Source: Viridothelium virens (Eukaryota; Ascomycota; Dothideomycetes; Trypetheliales; Trypetheliaceae). Taken from it: a stretch of DNA of 64,000 nucleotides. The stretch is taken from contig ML991867.1 of assembly GCA_010094025.1 (NCBI GenBank), positions 1 to 64,000 on the forward strand, read 5' to 3'. The position numbers were made by a program, and so were the translations under genes. The notes beneath the pieces were generated by a model. That model was not told the DNA's origin, searched no databases, and was given only the letters and a program-made list of their open reading frames with translations. Positions 22,644 to 35,136 of this stretch are shown here, piece after piece; position 1 is the stretch's first letter, and every line of letters starts with the position of its first letter.

Positions 22644-25600
22644 CTACCAGAAAGCCTTCCCAAGGGAGGCTAAACTCCCCGGCACATTCCCAGTCGTTTC
22701 CAATTCCGTCCCGGCAGGCTTGAACGTCCATGGTCCCGTATTGTTCTTTCCCACGCTATCCATCCTTGCCACCAGCATCGTGGTAAGTTCCTTCAGTTCT
22801 GCAAGGCGCGAGTACGCGAGGACATCTTCTGAGATCCAAGTGGCTTGCTTCCCTGGCTCGAGGTCGAGGTTCTCCTCGAAACTCGGATGCTGACTTTTGG
22901 GCACGACTGAGGCCTTGTAGAAGCTGTAGCCCTTATGTGCCATGGTAGAGGGGTGGTCTGCATAGAAACGGAATCCGCCCTCTTGGTTCCTCATGATCTC
23001 GAGGTCGTGGACCTCGGTGACTTGCAGGGCCATGTTCTCGTATCGCTGTGGCCGAGGGGCGAAGCGAAATCGGCGCTTGATCATCACCCACTTGATGCGG
23101 AAGTCCTTCGCGGTGACGTGTGTTTGGATCTCCGGAAGGAGGATATCGCCTTGTGCTGAGTCGGCGGCAATGTAGAGGTTTGAGAGTAGCTCGTGTACAC
23201 CGGCATTGTCGTCCTTGTCAAGAGCTCGAGTGCGTGTGCCATTGATAAGTACGCGAGCGTCGTAGATATGCTCTGCAAAATGCCAGTAGATGCTTCCTAT
23301 CGCGTAAGTGCCTTCGTTTAAGAGTTGCGTGCCTTCTTGGTCGATCTCGATGGTGAAGTGATTCTCGTCACCGATCTGACAGACAAATTCGTAGCTCAAG
23401 GACGTTTCAAAGGGGTTTTTCTCAAAAAGGTACTGCTTGTTGCCATCCTTGACTCCGAGGAGATATTGCACGTCCCGTGCGGAAGTAGTGATCCTGGTCG
23501 TAGCATCACTGATTATACCACTAGTCGCTTCCGCATCATTGAGGAATGCCTCCTTGTCTGTTTTGCTTTGTACCTCGTCGGCAAACCGTTTGGTATCATG
23601 GGTACGGCAATAGAGCAAATTCTGCGTCAATTGCACTTCGAAATCGAGCTTTCCTCGAAACGCGCGGGCGTCTTCAAGAATTCCAAGAGCTACATGATAT
23701 AAACCGTCCATGCTAGGATCCTTTGGCTTAAGACTCGAAATTTCTGGCTGACTGGAATTTGCCTCCGCGCGTTCGGGTTGTGAAGGTTCCGGTAGGAGAG
23801 GTTCTGAAGGAAGGATAGGCCTGCCCCAATACTCGTCGATGAGTTGTTGTTGTAAGAAATTGGCGATAGTATTGCTCCGCGTATTGTCCTGATGCGATGG
23901 ACGTTGCTTGCCTTGTCCTTTCTTTGGCGGCCTTTGATGATGCATGGTCCCGCGCTTGTCATCCAAGTCGTCTTCGCGGACGGGCTGAATGCGTTCAGTG
24001 CCCGGCGTATTGTCCACAACTCCTTGGTTTACCATTTCAGCAAGCTGCACGCTCGGCAGATCGCTTTGAAGCTGAGTGGCACTGTTTGTAGCCACAGAAG
24101 CAGGGAAAAGCGTGTCCGTGCTCGCCGCATCATTCGACTTGATCTCAGTGTTGCCACCAGCGACGATACCCAGGTTTGGGTTCAAGGTAGTAGCATGCGC
24201 CAAAGCGCCTGGCAGATCGGCTTTCATCAGGTCAATTTCCTCGTCATCGGAGGCAGTGAACTCCGGACCGGGGTTGGAAGGCTTCATCTGTGCTACGGGC
24301 AAAGTGATGATTTCAAATCCGGTCGGGACTGTTGGTGCTGCCGTAGGTGTCTGGCCAGTAGCATTGAATGATGTCTTGTGGTCAGCTCTACCTGGATTCG
24401 GAGGGTCCTCGATGGGGATGGAGAATTGTGTGATGTGAGACTTGTTTTCATCAGCCGATTCAATGCCGACTCCACACGAATGTGGTACATCATTGGCAAG
24501 CTGCACCAACGGCCGCCCGACAGGCTGCTGAGCAGCACCACGTGGGCCAAAAGCTGGATTACCGCGCGCACCACGAGGGCCGAAGCCATGACTGACACCA
24601 CGTCCAATACTCCGGGGAATGCCCCTCCCTCCTCCGACACTACCACTATTACCACCACCGCGGTTGCTACCTCGATTACTACCACGACCGCCGCGTTCGC
24701 CACCGCGTCCAGGAGAAAGGACTGATGCGTAACTCGACGGACCACGTGGCGCGTTGACTACGCCTCGCGCTGAGATGTTCTGCACATGGTGTCCTCGGCC
24801 ACGCTGGTGATGGGGCAGTGGATCGGCTCTCTGAGGTGGGATATTTGCGACCGACTGCAGGGGTCTGTTCTGTATGGAGGGTCCTGCGACGCCTCGACGC
24901 TTGTGTGGGGGTAATGATTCTTCCTGATTGAATGACTTGCTGCGGACACTGTCGGAAACATTGGGTGTTGAGCCGGAGACATTGGATGTTGCAGCGGAGA
25001 CTTCATTCATCCACTTGTAGACAATACGGTCTTTCTCCGGAATTATCGTCATCCCGGTCCGTGGTGGCAGTGGATCTAACAAAGAGGGCGGGATGGCTTT
25101 GGATGCGTCGCCGATTTCTTGGATCTCCAGTGTCTCCGGGCGAAAGTAGCCCCAGGACACATCGGTGGAGACGGGTTCGGCTTTTGTTTCCGCGACGTAG
25201 TAATCCATATAATCTCTGTTGTAATACATCGTGCGACAGGTACGCGTAGTTGGAAGAATGCTTTTCCATTTCGAACTGCCATTTTGCGGCACGTTAGCAT
25301 GGTTGCAATGTACCACAGGAGTAGATGACTGGAGAGTTCGTGATTAACTTACTCATTGCTGACCAATGTCCTATGCATTACATCCTCAGGCACAGCTTTC
25401 AGCTTCGGCAGCTGCACAAAAGCGTCTTTCTTTCCGTCGTGCTCGATTTGGTGAAGTTTGTGAGGAGTGCGGTTCTAGAGATATCAGCACAGGTTCAATA
25501 GAAGGCACAGATGATTCTTACCGCCCAGACCTCGAGATTTGTGAGTCGTGAGCTCAGGTCCATTAATTGGCCAGTACTAGCATCACCTACACAGGCTACA

Positions 25601-26271
25601 CCCCTCTGCTCATACTTGAGCAACAGTTGACAGCCAGAGAGACCGACAAGCTCCTGGAGAAGTGATTCTGAGAAAAGGAGGCGAAAGTCGGTCTTGTCAT
25701 TGCCAGCAGTCCAGAAGACTTTAGCTTCTGCCTCGGATTCTTTGATGGCTGGGAGGCTGGGTTTGCCGAGGACGATCTTGTCGCCCTCATCCCCCGTCTC
25801 GAGTTCTATATGCTCGAGATCTTCGGCATTTTTAGCCGTGCTATAATTCAGCCGTGTGGCCAATGTGCCCTAGAGCAAAATCTGTGAGATATTTGAACGA
25901 AGACAGGTCTGAAACACTTACGTCGTTGGAATTCCCAACAGCGTTTACGACTTCATTTAAGACCCTTTTGAACATGGCAATGGTCTCGAAGGCACAGTAT
26001 GTTGGAGACTCGATGTGCCAAACCTGTAACCAGTCAGAGACCACATCGCAATATATGCTGCAAGGATCACAGACCGAGTCGGCAACTTGGTAGATGCACA
26101 AGCATTGGCGATCTTTGGCGCCCAAGCTATCGATTAACGTTAACGAGTTCAGGTCAAGATGACGAGGCAGTTGGCTTACTTGAACTTGTCAACAACATGC
26201 TGTTGACCGCGAAGCGTAAAGCTATACAGATCGGGGAGGTAAAAGTGTGTGATTGCGACTGGCAACGCCAT
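22644..26271 (-). CDS. Large RGG-rich protein of unknown function
   Basis: Five exons, all phase-consistent: 26271-26180, 26126-25922, 25869-25522, 25474-25353 and 25275-22644, giving 1,132 aa. I do not recognise the family. Residues 1-250 are compact and globular-looking with many Cys (CLCIYQVADSVCDPC). From about 300 to 530 it is disordered and basic, with an RGG/GAR tract around 445-480 (PGRGGERGGRGSNRG), which suggests RNA binding and arginine methylation. An acidic, Pro-rich linker follows. The last 330 residues look folded (SARDVQYLLGVKDGNKQY, HFTIEIDQEGTQLLNEG, DFRIKWVMIKRRFRFAPRP). The internal ATG at 25316 is in an intron and is not the start. RNA-granule or translation work is plausible but unproven. 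Confidence 0.72.
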
Positions 26272-27376
26272 CTCTACGGAGATTCAGCGTTCTTGGTTCA
26301 CAGAAGATTGCTGCCGAAGAGGAAGCAGAGGAGGGAAGAAAGAGGCGAAGAAGAGAAATGGTCAACGAAGGTGCGAAGGCCTCCTTATGTACCAAGAAAC
26401 AACTATATCACACAGGTTGAGTCACCTGCCTGGTCCCCGCAGAAACAAAGTTTTCTAGTCAATACTCATGTGAGGAAGGGAGATGAGGCTTACTATTCTA
26501 AAAAGATTTGTTCGCGTCCCCAAACACACCGACGTAAGGAAAGTGAAGAGAGCACATCCAAATAGGGGACGCTTATCACATATGGACAGAAAAGGAAATC
26601 ACGTACCTTGCCCACCCGCCCACACCACCCTCCAAATTCTACGCATGATTGGCACTTGCTTGTTTTAGCGAATTGGCAAGACCGTTCCCAATCGGGAAGT
26701 AATCAGAAAACCTATGTGTGGGAAACATCCACAATATCGACTGATGCCTTTGCGTCGATAGTTTGCTTTGAAGGATACTCCGCAAATGTTGACCCAGGTG
26801 CACTCAAACCGCGAATGACGGTTGATAGTCTTGTTTCGCAGGGAAATTCGCAAGTTTCGCGCCAGCCAATCAATAATTTGCAGGATATTGCAGAAAAAAT
26901 TTGGCAAGTAGACGTATGCATCAGCTTTCCATCCAATCGCTGAATGCAAAAGAAGCGGGACACATTTTGTGAATTGAGAAAGTGAATTGCCATGGTCCAG
27001 GCTCCGAGGATTGAGATCTTGCTTCGTCTTCACCAGATATAGAATGAGACAGACATCGATGAGTAGAAGCAACCTGAATGAAGATACAAACCATGAGTAT
27101 GTCGCTTCTGTAGTCACTGCGCGCCTGTAAGGTTCCATGAAGGAGAACCGACAAATGTCTATCTATTGGTATACTATCTGAAACCATATCAGACTTGCAC
27201 GCTGGGACGAAGCATTGGAATGCCTCGAACGCTTCAGATGTCCAACGTTTCACCCCAGCCTGATCGTATTCACAAATGTGTGGAGTTCGTAAAGTCGTAA
27301 ACCAGTTCCAGGTGGCCCTCAGTAATAGTAAACTGGGATCAGTCTCCACAATGATCCCAATGATGTCTCCATCTCA
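26272..27376. other. Spacer, no convincing gene
   Basis: It holds the upstream region of the RGG gene and the 3' flank of the She3-like gene. Minus-strand frames at 26665-27138 and 27000-27349 are moderately long but lack a start, splice logic or any family feature. They may be remnants of a lost gene. Confidence 0.4.
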
Positions 27377-28703
27377 TCACGAAGCAAGTCCAGTATTCTG
27401 CTTCACGGCCATGACCCATCTCATCTTCTCCACCACCTCACCCATCTCCTCCCTCAACCTCTTCCCCTCCCTATCCTTCTCCTCCGCCTCCTCCCCAACC
27501 TCCCTCACCTTCCGCTCACTCTCCCTCCCATACTCCTCCACCAACCCCCTCAACTCCCCATTCACCCGATTCGCCCTCTCCAACTCCTGCCCCATCTGAC
27601 CCACCACAACATCCAACCGCTGCAAGCGCCCACGATCCTCCTCCCTCGCCCTCACCGCCTCCTGCACGCCCCTCGCCAACGTCTCCGTCCTCTGCCTATA
27701 CTCACCCCTCAACTGGCGATGACTCCCCTCCAAGATCTCCGCCTGCACCATCGCATAGCGTGCCCGTTCACCCGCCTCCCTAACCTCCCTCTCCGCCCTC
27801 CGTTCCGCCTCCTCCCTCCCCCTCACACTCTCATTCGCCCTCCTTTCCGCACCCTCGCGCCCCCTGCGCTCCCCCTCCAAATCCGTCTTCAGCTCCTCAA
27901 TCTTACGCTCCCGCCTTGCAATGACCGACGCGTCGGACGCGCGCATCGCCGCCAAGTTGCTGTTCTCGACCTGCAGCGCCTCCGTGATCGGCCGCGACGT
28001 CTCCAGCCGCTTCTGCAGCTCCTCGCGCGCTGACAGCTCTGCCCGCAGCTCGCGCCGGAGACGGTCGTTCTCTGCCATCAGGCGCTCGATCACCCGGCCG
28101 GACTTCCCGGTTGTGGCGCGCCCGACGGCGGAGGACCAGGCGCTGTTGCTGTTTTCGTCGTTGGTGGGGGTGGGGGTCGTGGGCGAGGTGCAGCGAGGGA
28201 ATGACCGTGGGTCTTGCTCGGGGTCCGGTTGCGGGAGGAGCCAGGATTGGGCGAGGAGGTGAGAGCTGGTTTCGCGGAGGGAGGTGCTGGTTGCTTGGCT
28301 GTTGGGTTGGCTGTTCATGAGGCTATTTGGTGGAGAGTTGGTGCTGAAGCTGTCATCAAGGCCGGTGGTTTGAAGCAGATCGGGTGAAGAAGCGGGCGTA
28401 GGAAGAGAGGTGAAGCCGGTCATCGTGATCGAAGGTATGCGTTGAAACTCAAGTTTTGGAGGTGCTGGGAAATCCACGTGTTAGTGTTTGTCGTGGAAAT
28501 GGTGGCAGAAGCTGGAAGTCTGGGAGGTCCGCTGCTGGCTGGTTGGTAAGTAGATAGCAGAAGCGGAAGAGCTTCGGCGGACCCGTAGAGGTGGAAGCTG
28601 TGCAGGACGGAGAAAAGTGAAGAGCAGACGTACTGTTAGTCGAGTCCACCCTCCACCGATGAATGACCGGTTCGGGTTGAGGGCTACTCTGACGGGATTT
28701 CAT
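27377..28703 (-). CDS. She3-like coiled-coil protein
   Basis: Two exons, 28703-28634 and 28464-27377, give 385 aa; a shorter start at MTGFTSLPTPASS inside exon 2 is possible. The N-terminal third is Ser/Pro/Thr-rich and disordered. From TGKSGRVIERLMAENDRL (about residue 140) to near the end it is almost continuous coiled coil, very rich in Arg and Glu. That entry block resembles the filamentous-fungal proteins annotated as SWI5-dependent HO expression protein 3. Yeast She3 is an adaptor linking mRNA-binding She2 to myosin V; whether filamentous relatives do the same is not known. No break is seen. Confidence 0.72.
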
Positions 28704-29408
28704 TGTTGATCAAAGTAGTAACTAGAAGGAGCTACCAGACCAGATGATTGGGACGTAGTTGTTACAAATGGTCTCGGATGCAGCTGGCATAATGAACAAA
28801 AGGGGCGAGGCTGGATCTAAGTCCCAAAGGAGTCGATCTGTTGTCACACGGAGCAACGCGCATGGCTCCTACTAGAGAACAGAGGGCCATGAGGCATGTT
28901 CCTGGCCCTCCCGCCGCCTGCAGGGATGATGGTGGGCGGGAAGTTGTAAGGGCAACCAAGCAACGTCACCGCACTGGGGGACTCCCTAGCTACGAAATGA
29001 AACGAAAATTAGACTTCAGATGAAGGAGAGATCAAATGCAAAGTTTCTCATGATGACAATTGATTGTTTCACCAGCTCACTCAGCCATTGGGCGCATTGC
29101 ATTGAAGCTCTAGCCGCTGGCCTACGATTTCGTTGAATAGCCTTCATTGATCGATGGCTAAATCAATTCGAGCTGCAGCAGCCTGTTTTGAGGCTTATTG
29201 TATACAACCCCTGGACGTCTTGCCCACCTCCTTCCTCCCAAATCTAAATCGTGTGGGACACTCCGTCGTCTTGCATGTCAGATAGACGAAGCCTCGGATA
29301 CGCCGTTTCCATGCAAATGCCTCCCTCTAAGTACTTAAGTCTTTCAATAATACAGTCCGCGGATGTAGCCGACGTCGAATGAAAAGAATTCTACTTAAGG
29401 TCCCTCAC
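28704..29408. other. Spacer, nothing recognised
   Basis: It lies between the 5' end of the She3-like gene and the 3' end of the Pta1 gene. No coding or RNA feature was found on either strand. Confidence 0.5.
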
Positions 29409-32243
29409 TTACTTAAACTCCTCTGCAGCTTTCGTGCTTACTTCTTCGAGGACATGCGGTCGCCATCTCTTCAACATTTTGGCGGCCGAGGGACGCGCTT
29501 CGGCATCTGTTAAGGTGAATTAGCAATGAAATAATGACCATTTTGGAGATGAAAGGGTAAGACGAACTGTTCCTCCAAAGATCTTCGAGTGCATCGATAG
29601 CCATATCTCGTACTGGCGGTTTGAACATTGCTAGGTAACTATATCAATTGGATCAGCCGCTGCTTCATGGTAAATTTTCCGACGGACTCCTTAAAACTTA
29701 CAGCAGGGATTGCGTGGTGAGTGCAACTCGCTCCGGGTCTCCCGCTAACCTCTTGACCCTATCGATCATGTTTGTAGTGAGCTCTGGGATTTCCGAGAGA
29801 TACTGGATCACTCTGCTTTTATCGTTCGCATCGATGTACGGCACAATTCCGTCCAATACCTTCAGAGCCCACTTCTCATAGTGCTTCGGTACCGGTCCGC
29901 TACCATCCCCATTTTCGAGCGGTTGAACCCGATCATTATACCACTCCTCGTTCAGCCACGATATGGCCACGCCAAGACGTCTACGGAAGTCCTCGACAAC
30001 GTAGAGGTACAGCGAGTCACGAATCATGTCATTCAAAGAGCGGCGCTTTCTGTTAGCATTACTACTGTAGTCATCCTCAGATTTAATGGGAGGATTGTCC
30101 TCTTCAAGTCCAGCAGAAGGTCGAGTTGCGAGCCGAGTTATCATTGTCACCCATGCGTCTCTATCATGGTTGCTAGCTGCAAGGCGGTTGAAACCTAGTT
30201 GGGTAGTTTTAGCAGGCGCTCTCTCGTCAAGCTCGGCCATAGTGCCGAAGACTCTTCTAATCGTGACTTTGCCACAAGCTTCGGTCTCTTCCTCAGACAT
30301 CGGTGAAGGGGTGGGAAGTCTGAACGGACCTAGGGCAACTTCTGGAGGTGCCTCGGGTAAAACAGAGGGAGAGGAAGTATTGTCGAGCTTGTTCATGATT
30401 TGCGTAGCATCTTCAGTAGGTTCATAGTCGGGTTCATAATCATCATCTTCCTCATCACCGCCGCTGCGGTTATTGAGGCCTGTTGCAGCGGCCGCCGCTC
30501 CTAATGCGGAGATGGGCGGCGCTGCAGTGAGCTGGAGATATCTTGATCTTACGGCGTTGACGGCGCCATCGAGCTTAGTCTTGTCCAACGCGCCAATGAT
30601 AGGTACTAGGATTCGGACAATGAGATCAATTGGTAATTGTTGGACATCAAAGCTCGTTGCGCCCGCATCTTGAGTCAGCGTGAACAATTGTGCAACACTA
30701 TGAGGTCCAGGTGGCAGGGGTGGATATACGCCACCTTGGGTAGGTGTCGGCACTTCAGCACCTAATCGTTGTCGCTTAGCATGATCGAGACCGTCAGTAG
30801 GTTCGGCTGGAGCAGCTCTCTTTCTGCTTCCCCCATCTATCTCTTGCCGCATCTGCTGTAGTCGCTGAATGTGCTGTTCCAGCCGCTGTGCAGTTTGCCC
30901 CTGGAGATGTTGTGGAATTCTGACTCGATTAGTGCAATTCAAAACTTTGCGCTGAACAGACCGAGCCGTTGTAGATAGAGTAGGAGGAGAGGTTGTGAGC
31001 TGTACAGTCACATGATATAGACGGCGTCGCAGCAGTGGCGCTCCTAAAAAAAAGGTTGTACCCATAAAACTCTACGTTGAAGTAGAATAGCTTGACGGAG
31101 AGCTTTGGATAATGGAAAATTGGGGAGTTCTGGTATATTGACTTACTTCGTCATCTTCAGTATGCTGGTCGAGAAACACTTGGCTGTTCGTTCCATAGAC
31201 CTAATCTCTAATTTGAGTGTTGGAGTCATCGGTCGGTCAGCTTGTCGGAAGGGATTGAAGTTTAGTACCGCGGACACAATTTTCGGTGCGATCGAAGGTC
31301 GTGCCCGTACCAAGACACCCAAGCTGCAAAGGGTAGCATCGACAATCAAAGCGGTGCTGCATTGACTTAGTTTTTCAAATATCGCTGAGTACTGCTACAT
31401 ACCTTTCATTGTCTTGTAAGGTGCTTAGAAGACGATCTAGCAAGCCTGATGCCTCTGGCTCGAGGGTTTTGGGAGGTATCAAGGGATGGTCTCGTGGTAC
31501 CAATGCAATGGAGATATCGTTCTGTTCTGGCCGCTGTTCACTAGTCAGAAACCTCTGAAATCAGAAGCGTATATGGCAAAGAATACGCACCCTTGGATCT
31601 GCAATGAGTCCTGGCGTCTGTGTTTGGACGACTCGCTGTATAAACTTGATACAGCATATTCGTATGCCAGGTACAGCGCTGTCCATTCTGCGCAAGATGT
31701 TCGACTTGATAGCTGCCATCTTCTGCCATGTAGTGGAGTCATTCGGATTGGAGATACTATACGAGACAGATGCGCATCAGCAATTGATCCTTTCAAGAGT
31801 GTTCACGCTTGGTAGAGGTCCACAAAGCTGATCGCCAAACCTTTCTCATATCTTATCTGCTCGTGATCGTGGCATGCTGGGCTGGTTAGGAACGGGAGAT
31901 ACTGGAGGAATACTCACGTATAACGAAAGATCAGAGGGTATATGGAAGATGCAGCCTGCACAACGCTCTTCGCGGTGTCCATGTCCTCAGGTTGTAGTTC
32001 CAGCAAACCCTTCAATGTATCCAAAGCCCGCAAGCTGGCCTCCTGCTTCTTGTCTTGGGCAAAAGTCGGAGAAGCGAATGCTTCTGCGAGAAAGTCCGCG
32101 CCCCATCTTCGTAGTTCAACCTGGGCATTTGGGTCGATGGAGGGGAGTATCGCGGGGATAATATCCTTGTAGTACACCGAATCACTGAGCACGAGGCTTC
32201 GTGCCTTATCTAAATTTGCTATCTTGTCTGCTATTGTAGCCAT
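29409..32243 (-). CDS. pta1: Pta1/symplekin, mRNA 3'-end processing scaffold
   Basis: Seven exons, all phase-consistent: 32243-31918, 31756-31591, 31533-31403, 31356-31147, 30919-29702, 29638-29568 and 29506-29409, giving 739 aa. The N-terminal HEAT-like half matches the symplekin/Pta1 family (LRRWGADFLAEAFASP, NPNDSTTWQKMAAIKSNILR, TPTLKLEIRSMERTAK), then an acidic linker (GGDEEDDDYEPDYEP), then a conserved C-terminal part (LYLYVVEDFRRRLGVAISWLN, YLAMFKPPVRDMAIDALE, AAKMLKRWRPHVLEE). Pta1 scaffolds the cleavage and polyadenylation factor in the nucleus. The 71-bp and 98-bp last exons were placed by family consensus. A GTAAGT overlapping the final codons leaves open one further exon. The gene is head-to-head with COA3 at 412 bp, which suggests a shared promoter. 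Confidence 0.9.
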
Positions 32244-32655
32244 GCTGAGCGTCGAGGGAAGTGATATGGTCGAGTCTTGGGCTCATCACGCGTGAAAAGG
32301 TAGCTCAGTAGGTACGCAGGTCGTTCCCTTCATCCGCACACGATCAGCGCTAGGATGTTGTCGCAGCTCATTACTAGACTATCCGAAGCTGTAGCAGGAT
32401 TCAAGTACGGTCACAATGGGTATTCGGGGCTAGTAAATGGAGAGTAGGTAGGTATGAATTCAGCGTTGTGAATGGGAAACAAAAAGGCGATGCTGTCAAG
32501 GCGCGCTAGCGCGGGCCTGTCCCGTGGGAAGGCGAAGCTCGACCTCCGCAATTGACGCACCTCATTGACGCATCTCACTGACGCGCGCAAAGTCGTCCAT
32601 AAAAATGCCAGTGTGAGTCGCTCGTTCATTCGGCGTCTGAAATTGCACTAACCGA
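32244..32655. promoter_or_regulatory. Bidirectional promoter between Pta1 and COA3
   Basis: TGACGC occurs three times toward COA3, at 32553, 32566 and 32579, spaced exactly 13 bp, in a tandem unit close to TGACGCACCTCAT. TGACG is the core of CRE/ATF-type bZIP sites. The last copy is 71 bp from the COA3 ATG. Confidence 0.6.
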
Positions 32656-32965
32656 ATGTCCAGCATTCCGCGCTCATCGTACTACGATAAGAACTACAGA
32701 CAGACTGAAGCTCTTCTTCGAGCTCGGCGACCATTTCTCGTCAAAAATGCTCTCACTGGCGCAGGAATCTTTGCCTTTGCTATGGGCGTCTGTGAGTATA
32801 GCACGACTATCTCTATTCAGATATACTCATATTGCGATTGAAGATGCTTTCACAATTCGAGCGGTATCTCAAGACGAATTCGAAGACGTCCCAGTTCCTG
32901 AAGCACCAGTCCAACCACCACATACACCAAATGTCAGTCCAAACAGGTCTTTAGGAAGCACATAG
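32656..32965 (+). CDS. coa3: Cytochrome c oxidase assembly factor COA3
   Basis: Two exons, 32656-32791 and 32844-32965, joined in phase give 85 aa. RRPFLVKNALTGAGIFAFAMGVY is the family signature leading into its single membrane helix (about residues 28-50). The conserved AVSQDEFEDVPVPE follows, then a short Pro-rich tail. COA3 is an inner-membrane protein that works with Cox14 and Mss51 to regulate COX1 synthesis and early complex IV assembly. Without splicing the frame would end in CEYSTTISIQI, which is not family-like; splicing restores YAFTIRAVSQ. The gene diverges from Pta1. Confidence 0.93.
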
Positions 32966-33252
32966 GGAAAGAAAAGGAAAAGCATGACGTCGGTTCACAT
33001 GGGATGTAAATTATGTCAAGCATCTAAACGGCGTTTTCTGGGCTGGAATATGCAGCGAGGCTCATTAGCATTGACTTACAACTGCCCCAGCTCGTACCTA
33101 TCTTGACATGGAGCTTAGTGGCATGATGAGGATAGGAATGGCACAACTGCAAGCAACAATATCTCCGTTCGAGACGATTGTTTAAGAACTAGTAACAAAT
33201 GAAGCCCTATTAACAAATCTTCTATTCTAGCTCGTGTCCCACTCCCCACAGT

Positions 33253-34090
33253 TTATGGAAGTTTTGGTGGATTATCCTCCACGCCTCTCGACCGTGTAAG
33301 AGGTTGCTCAGCCTTTAGTGTCCCGTCCCTTAACGCTTGCAACTTTTTCTCGTTCTCCTCGTAATTTTTCTTCTGGTAATGCTCAATCATCGCGTCGATG
33401 TTCGTACCATGCCCTGCTGGCACATTCCAAGGCGAGGCCTGATTCATTTGCCTATGCAAAACACAATTTCGTCAGCAGCTATCACTCTTTCAAACTCCCT
33501 CTTCCACAGTTCCCCTCCCACGCTTCCCTGCCAACATTAAGGTGCATGCCCTTTGCCCTGCTTTCAGGACAGTACGACAGAAACGAGAGACACTCACTCC
33601 GGATACTTCAATTCGACATGCTTAGTCGGCTTCGAGTTCAAGAACAAATTCCGATCAAACGCCGCTTGCTCCATCATCTTCACATGCCGATCATTCCGCT
33701 CGACCCATAGCTGCTGCCACTCAGAGTACTTCTCCAGCATCCGCGTCGGCCATGCCGATTGATTTGGGTCTGAATTCGTGAATTGGAAGACGAAGTAGGA
33801 GATTGGCACGGCAGCGAGGGTGATGTAGAAACCACGCTGGAGAAAGATACATTAGTTACCAAGCACGAGAAATTCGACAGTTGAGATCCGTAGTAGAGTA
33901 TGGGTACAAAAAGAGTTTGTGTATAGGAATGACTGGGGACTTGACTAACGCTAAAGTGCTCATTGCCGTGATTGGGGTCGGCGTGCTGTGAGCTGGACTG
34001 TTGTTCGGCGTAGCGGCGGCATTGCTGGTGAGGACGGAGCGATAGCCGGCGCGTAGAGCGCACAGCACTACTACGAATTGTTTGCATCAT
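33253..34090 (-). CDS. Complex I 17.8 kDa-type subunit (NUO17.8), mitochondrial
   Basis: Exons 34090-33950, 33836-33598 and 33451-33253 give 192 aa. The N terminus (MMQTIRSSAVRSTRRLSLRP) is rich in Arg and Ser and lacks acids, as expected of a mitochondrial presequence. One membrane helix follows (GFYITLAAVPISYFVFQF, about residue 49), then the conserved block TRMLEKYSEWQQLWVERND, AAFDRNLFLNSKP, and after the last intron SPWNVPAGHGTNIDAMI. This matches the fungal accessory NADH:ubiquinone oxidoreductase subunit described from Neurospora. All three splices are in phase and no residue block is missing. It is the second mitochondrial respiratory gene here beside COA3. Confidence 0.88.
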
Positions 34091-34600
34091 AGCAAGCAGG
34101 GCGGGAGTATATCAATGGGTCATTATGTTTCTCCAGCGTGGAGGTAAGGCATGGTGGAGCTTGGGAGGTGAGGTTGAAGTGGCCGGCGCGGAACCAATCA
34201 GAGACGGCTTTTAGAATCAGGGTCAGAACCTCATGGCTCTTAGATTTAGATCAGAGATGATGTTCTTGCCAACCACCAGAACTTTGTTCGCAAATCCCTG
34301 GTGAAGACCTTCCTGAAAGCGTGAACTGTGTTCAGTTACGTCTCATCCGGTATCTCATTCGAGCGTTTCCTAGATCGTGCGAAGCGAAAATAGAACTATG
34401 GCCCTCTACAGGCGGCTTCGAAAGGTTGTGCAAAAAGTCTCAATGATCAGGATTTCATCACTATGTCATTGCGGGTCGTATCACTGTTGTGTTACGCTGC
34501 TATGATACAAGCATGTGTTATTTGCTCCATCTCAATCCCAGATCCCCACTATATTTTGGGGGGGTTCCCCGTCTCAGTCTGCAAGCAGAGGAGTAAGCTC
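34091..34600. other. Spacer, nothing recognised
   Basis: Upstream region of the complex I gene. A G7 run at 34558-34564 is the only visible oddity. Confidence 0.4.
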
Positions 34601-35136
34601 TCAAGTGAAAGCTTCAAAGTCGGGATCTTCATTAAGCTCGAAAGGCACGATGTTTCCAATTCCACTGAGGCCTTCATCGTCCACGGGCGTAACTGAACGG
34701 GGGGGCGTTGGGCTGGCCGCTTTTTTCCTGGGCTGCTTTTTACCTGCTGCCTCACCGTCATCCTCAGCACCACGAGCTGATGCATTCCGTTAGCTGCATC
34801 TTCCATTTCTTAGTATCTCTCATGTTGCTACTTACTGCGCTTTTTAGAAGTCTGGCCAGGCAAAGCGGTAAACTCCGCTGAATGACCTCTTGTTTTGTCC
34901 ACCGGTACAAATTCTTCTCCAGCTTTCAGCTGAGCAGCGAGCTCGGCTGCTCGTTTCTTGACCTCTCGAAATTCATGCTGGAAGCTGTTGTAACCGCGTT
35001 TACCATCAAGTGCGGACATCATTTGGTAGTGTTTGCTCCCCAGCTTGACGCTGTGGCTCTCCATTACGGCGAGCAGGACAGCAATAGTATCGAAAGAGAA
35101 GGTTTTGTCAGATTTGGGAGCCACTTGAGGACTCAT
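34601..35136 (-). CDS. Small conserved fungal protein, function unknown
   Basis: Exons 35136-34836 and 34776-34601 give 158 aa. The N-terminal half (FSFDTIAVLLAVMESHSVKL, HYQMMSALDGKRGYNSFQ, HEFREVKKRAAELAAQLKAG) is helical and resembles a small fungal family I have seen only as hypothetical proteins. The fold looks like a short winged-helix or SANT-like bundle. After a Lys-rich joint (GQTSKKRS) comes a disordered tail with a basic patch (GKKQPRKKAASPTPPRS) that could be a nuclear signal, and an acidic end (NEDPDFEAFT). A small nuclear DNA- or chromatin-associated protein is my guess. Start and splice are clear. Confidence 0.75.

Noticed and set aside
22537-22893. A plus-strand protein opposite the RGG gene
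   Set aside because: It lies mostly antisense to the conserved C-terminal end of the RGG-rich protein and has no family features.
26665-27349. A minus-strand gene between the RGG and She3-like genes
   Set aside because: Two overlapping frames of about 150 codons have no plausible start, splice sites or recognised motif.
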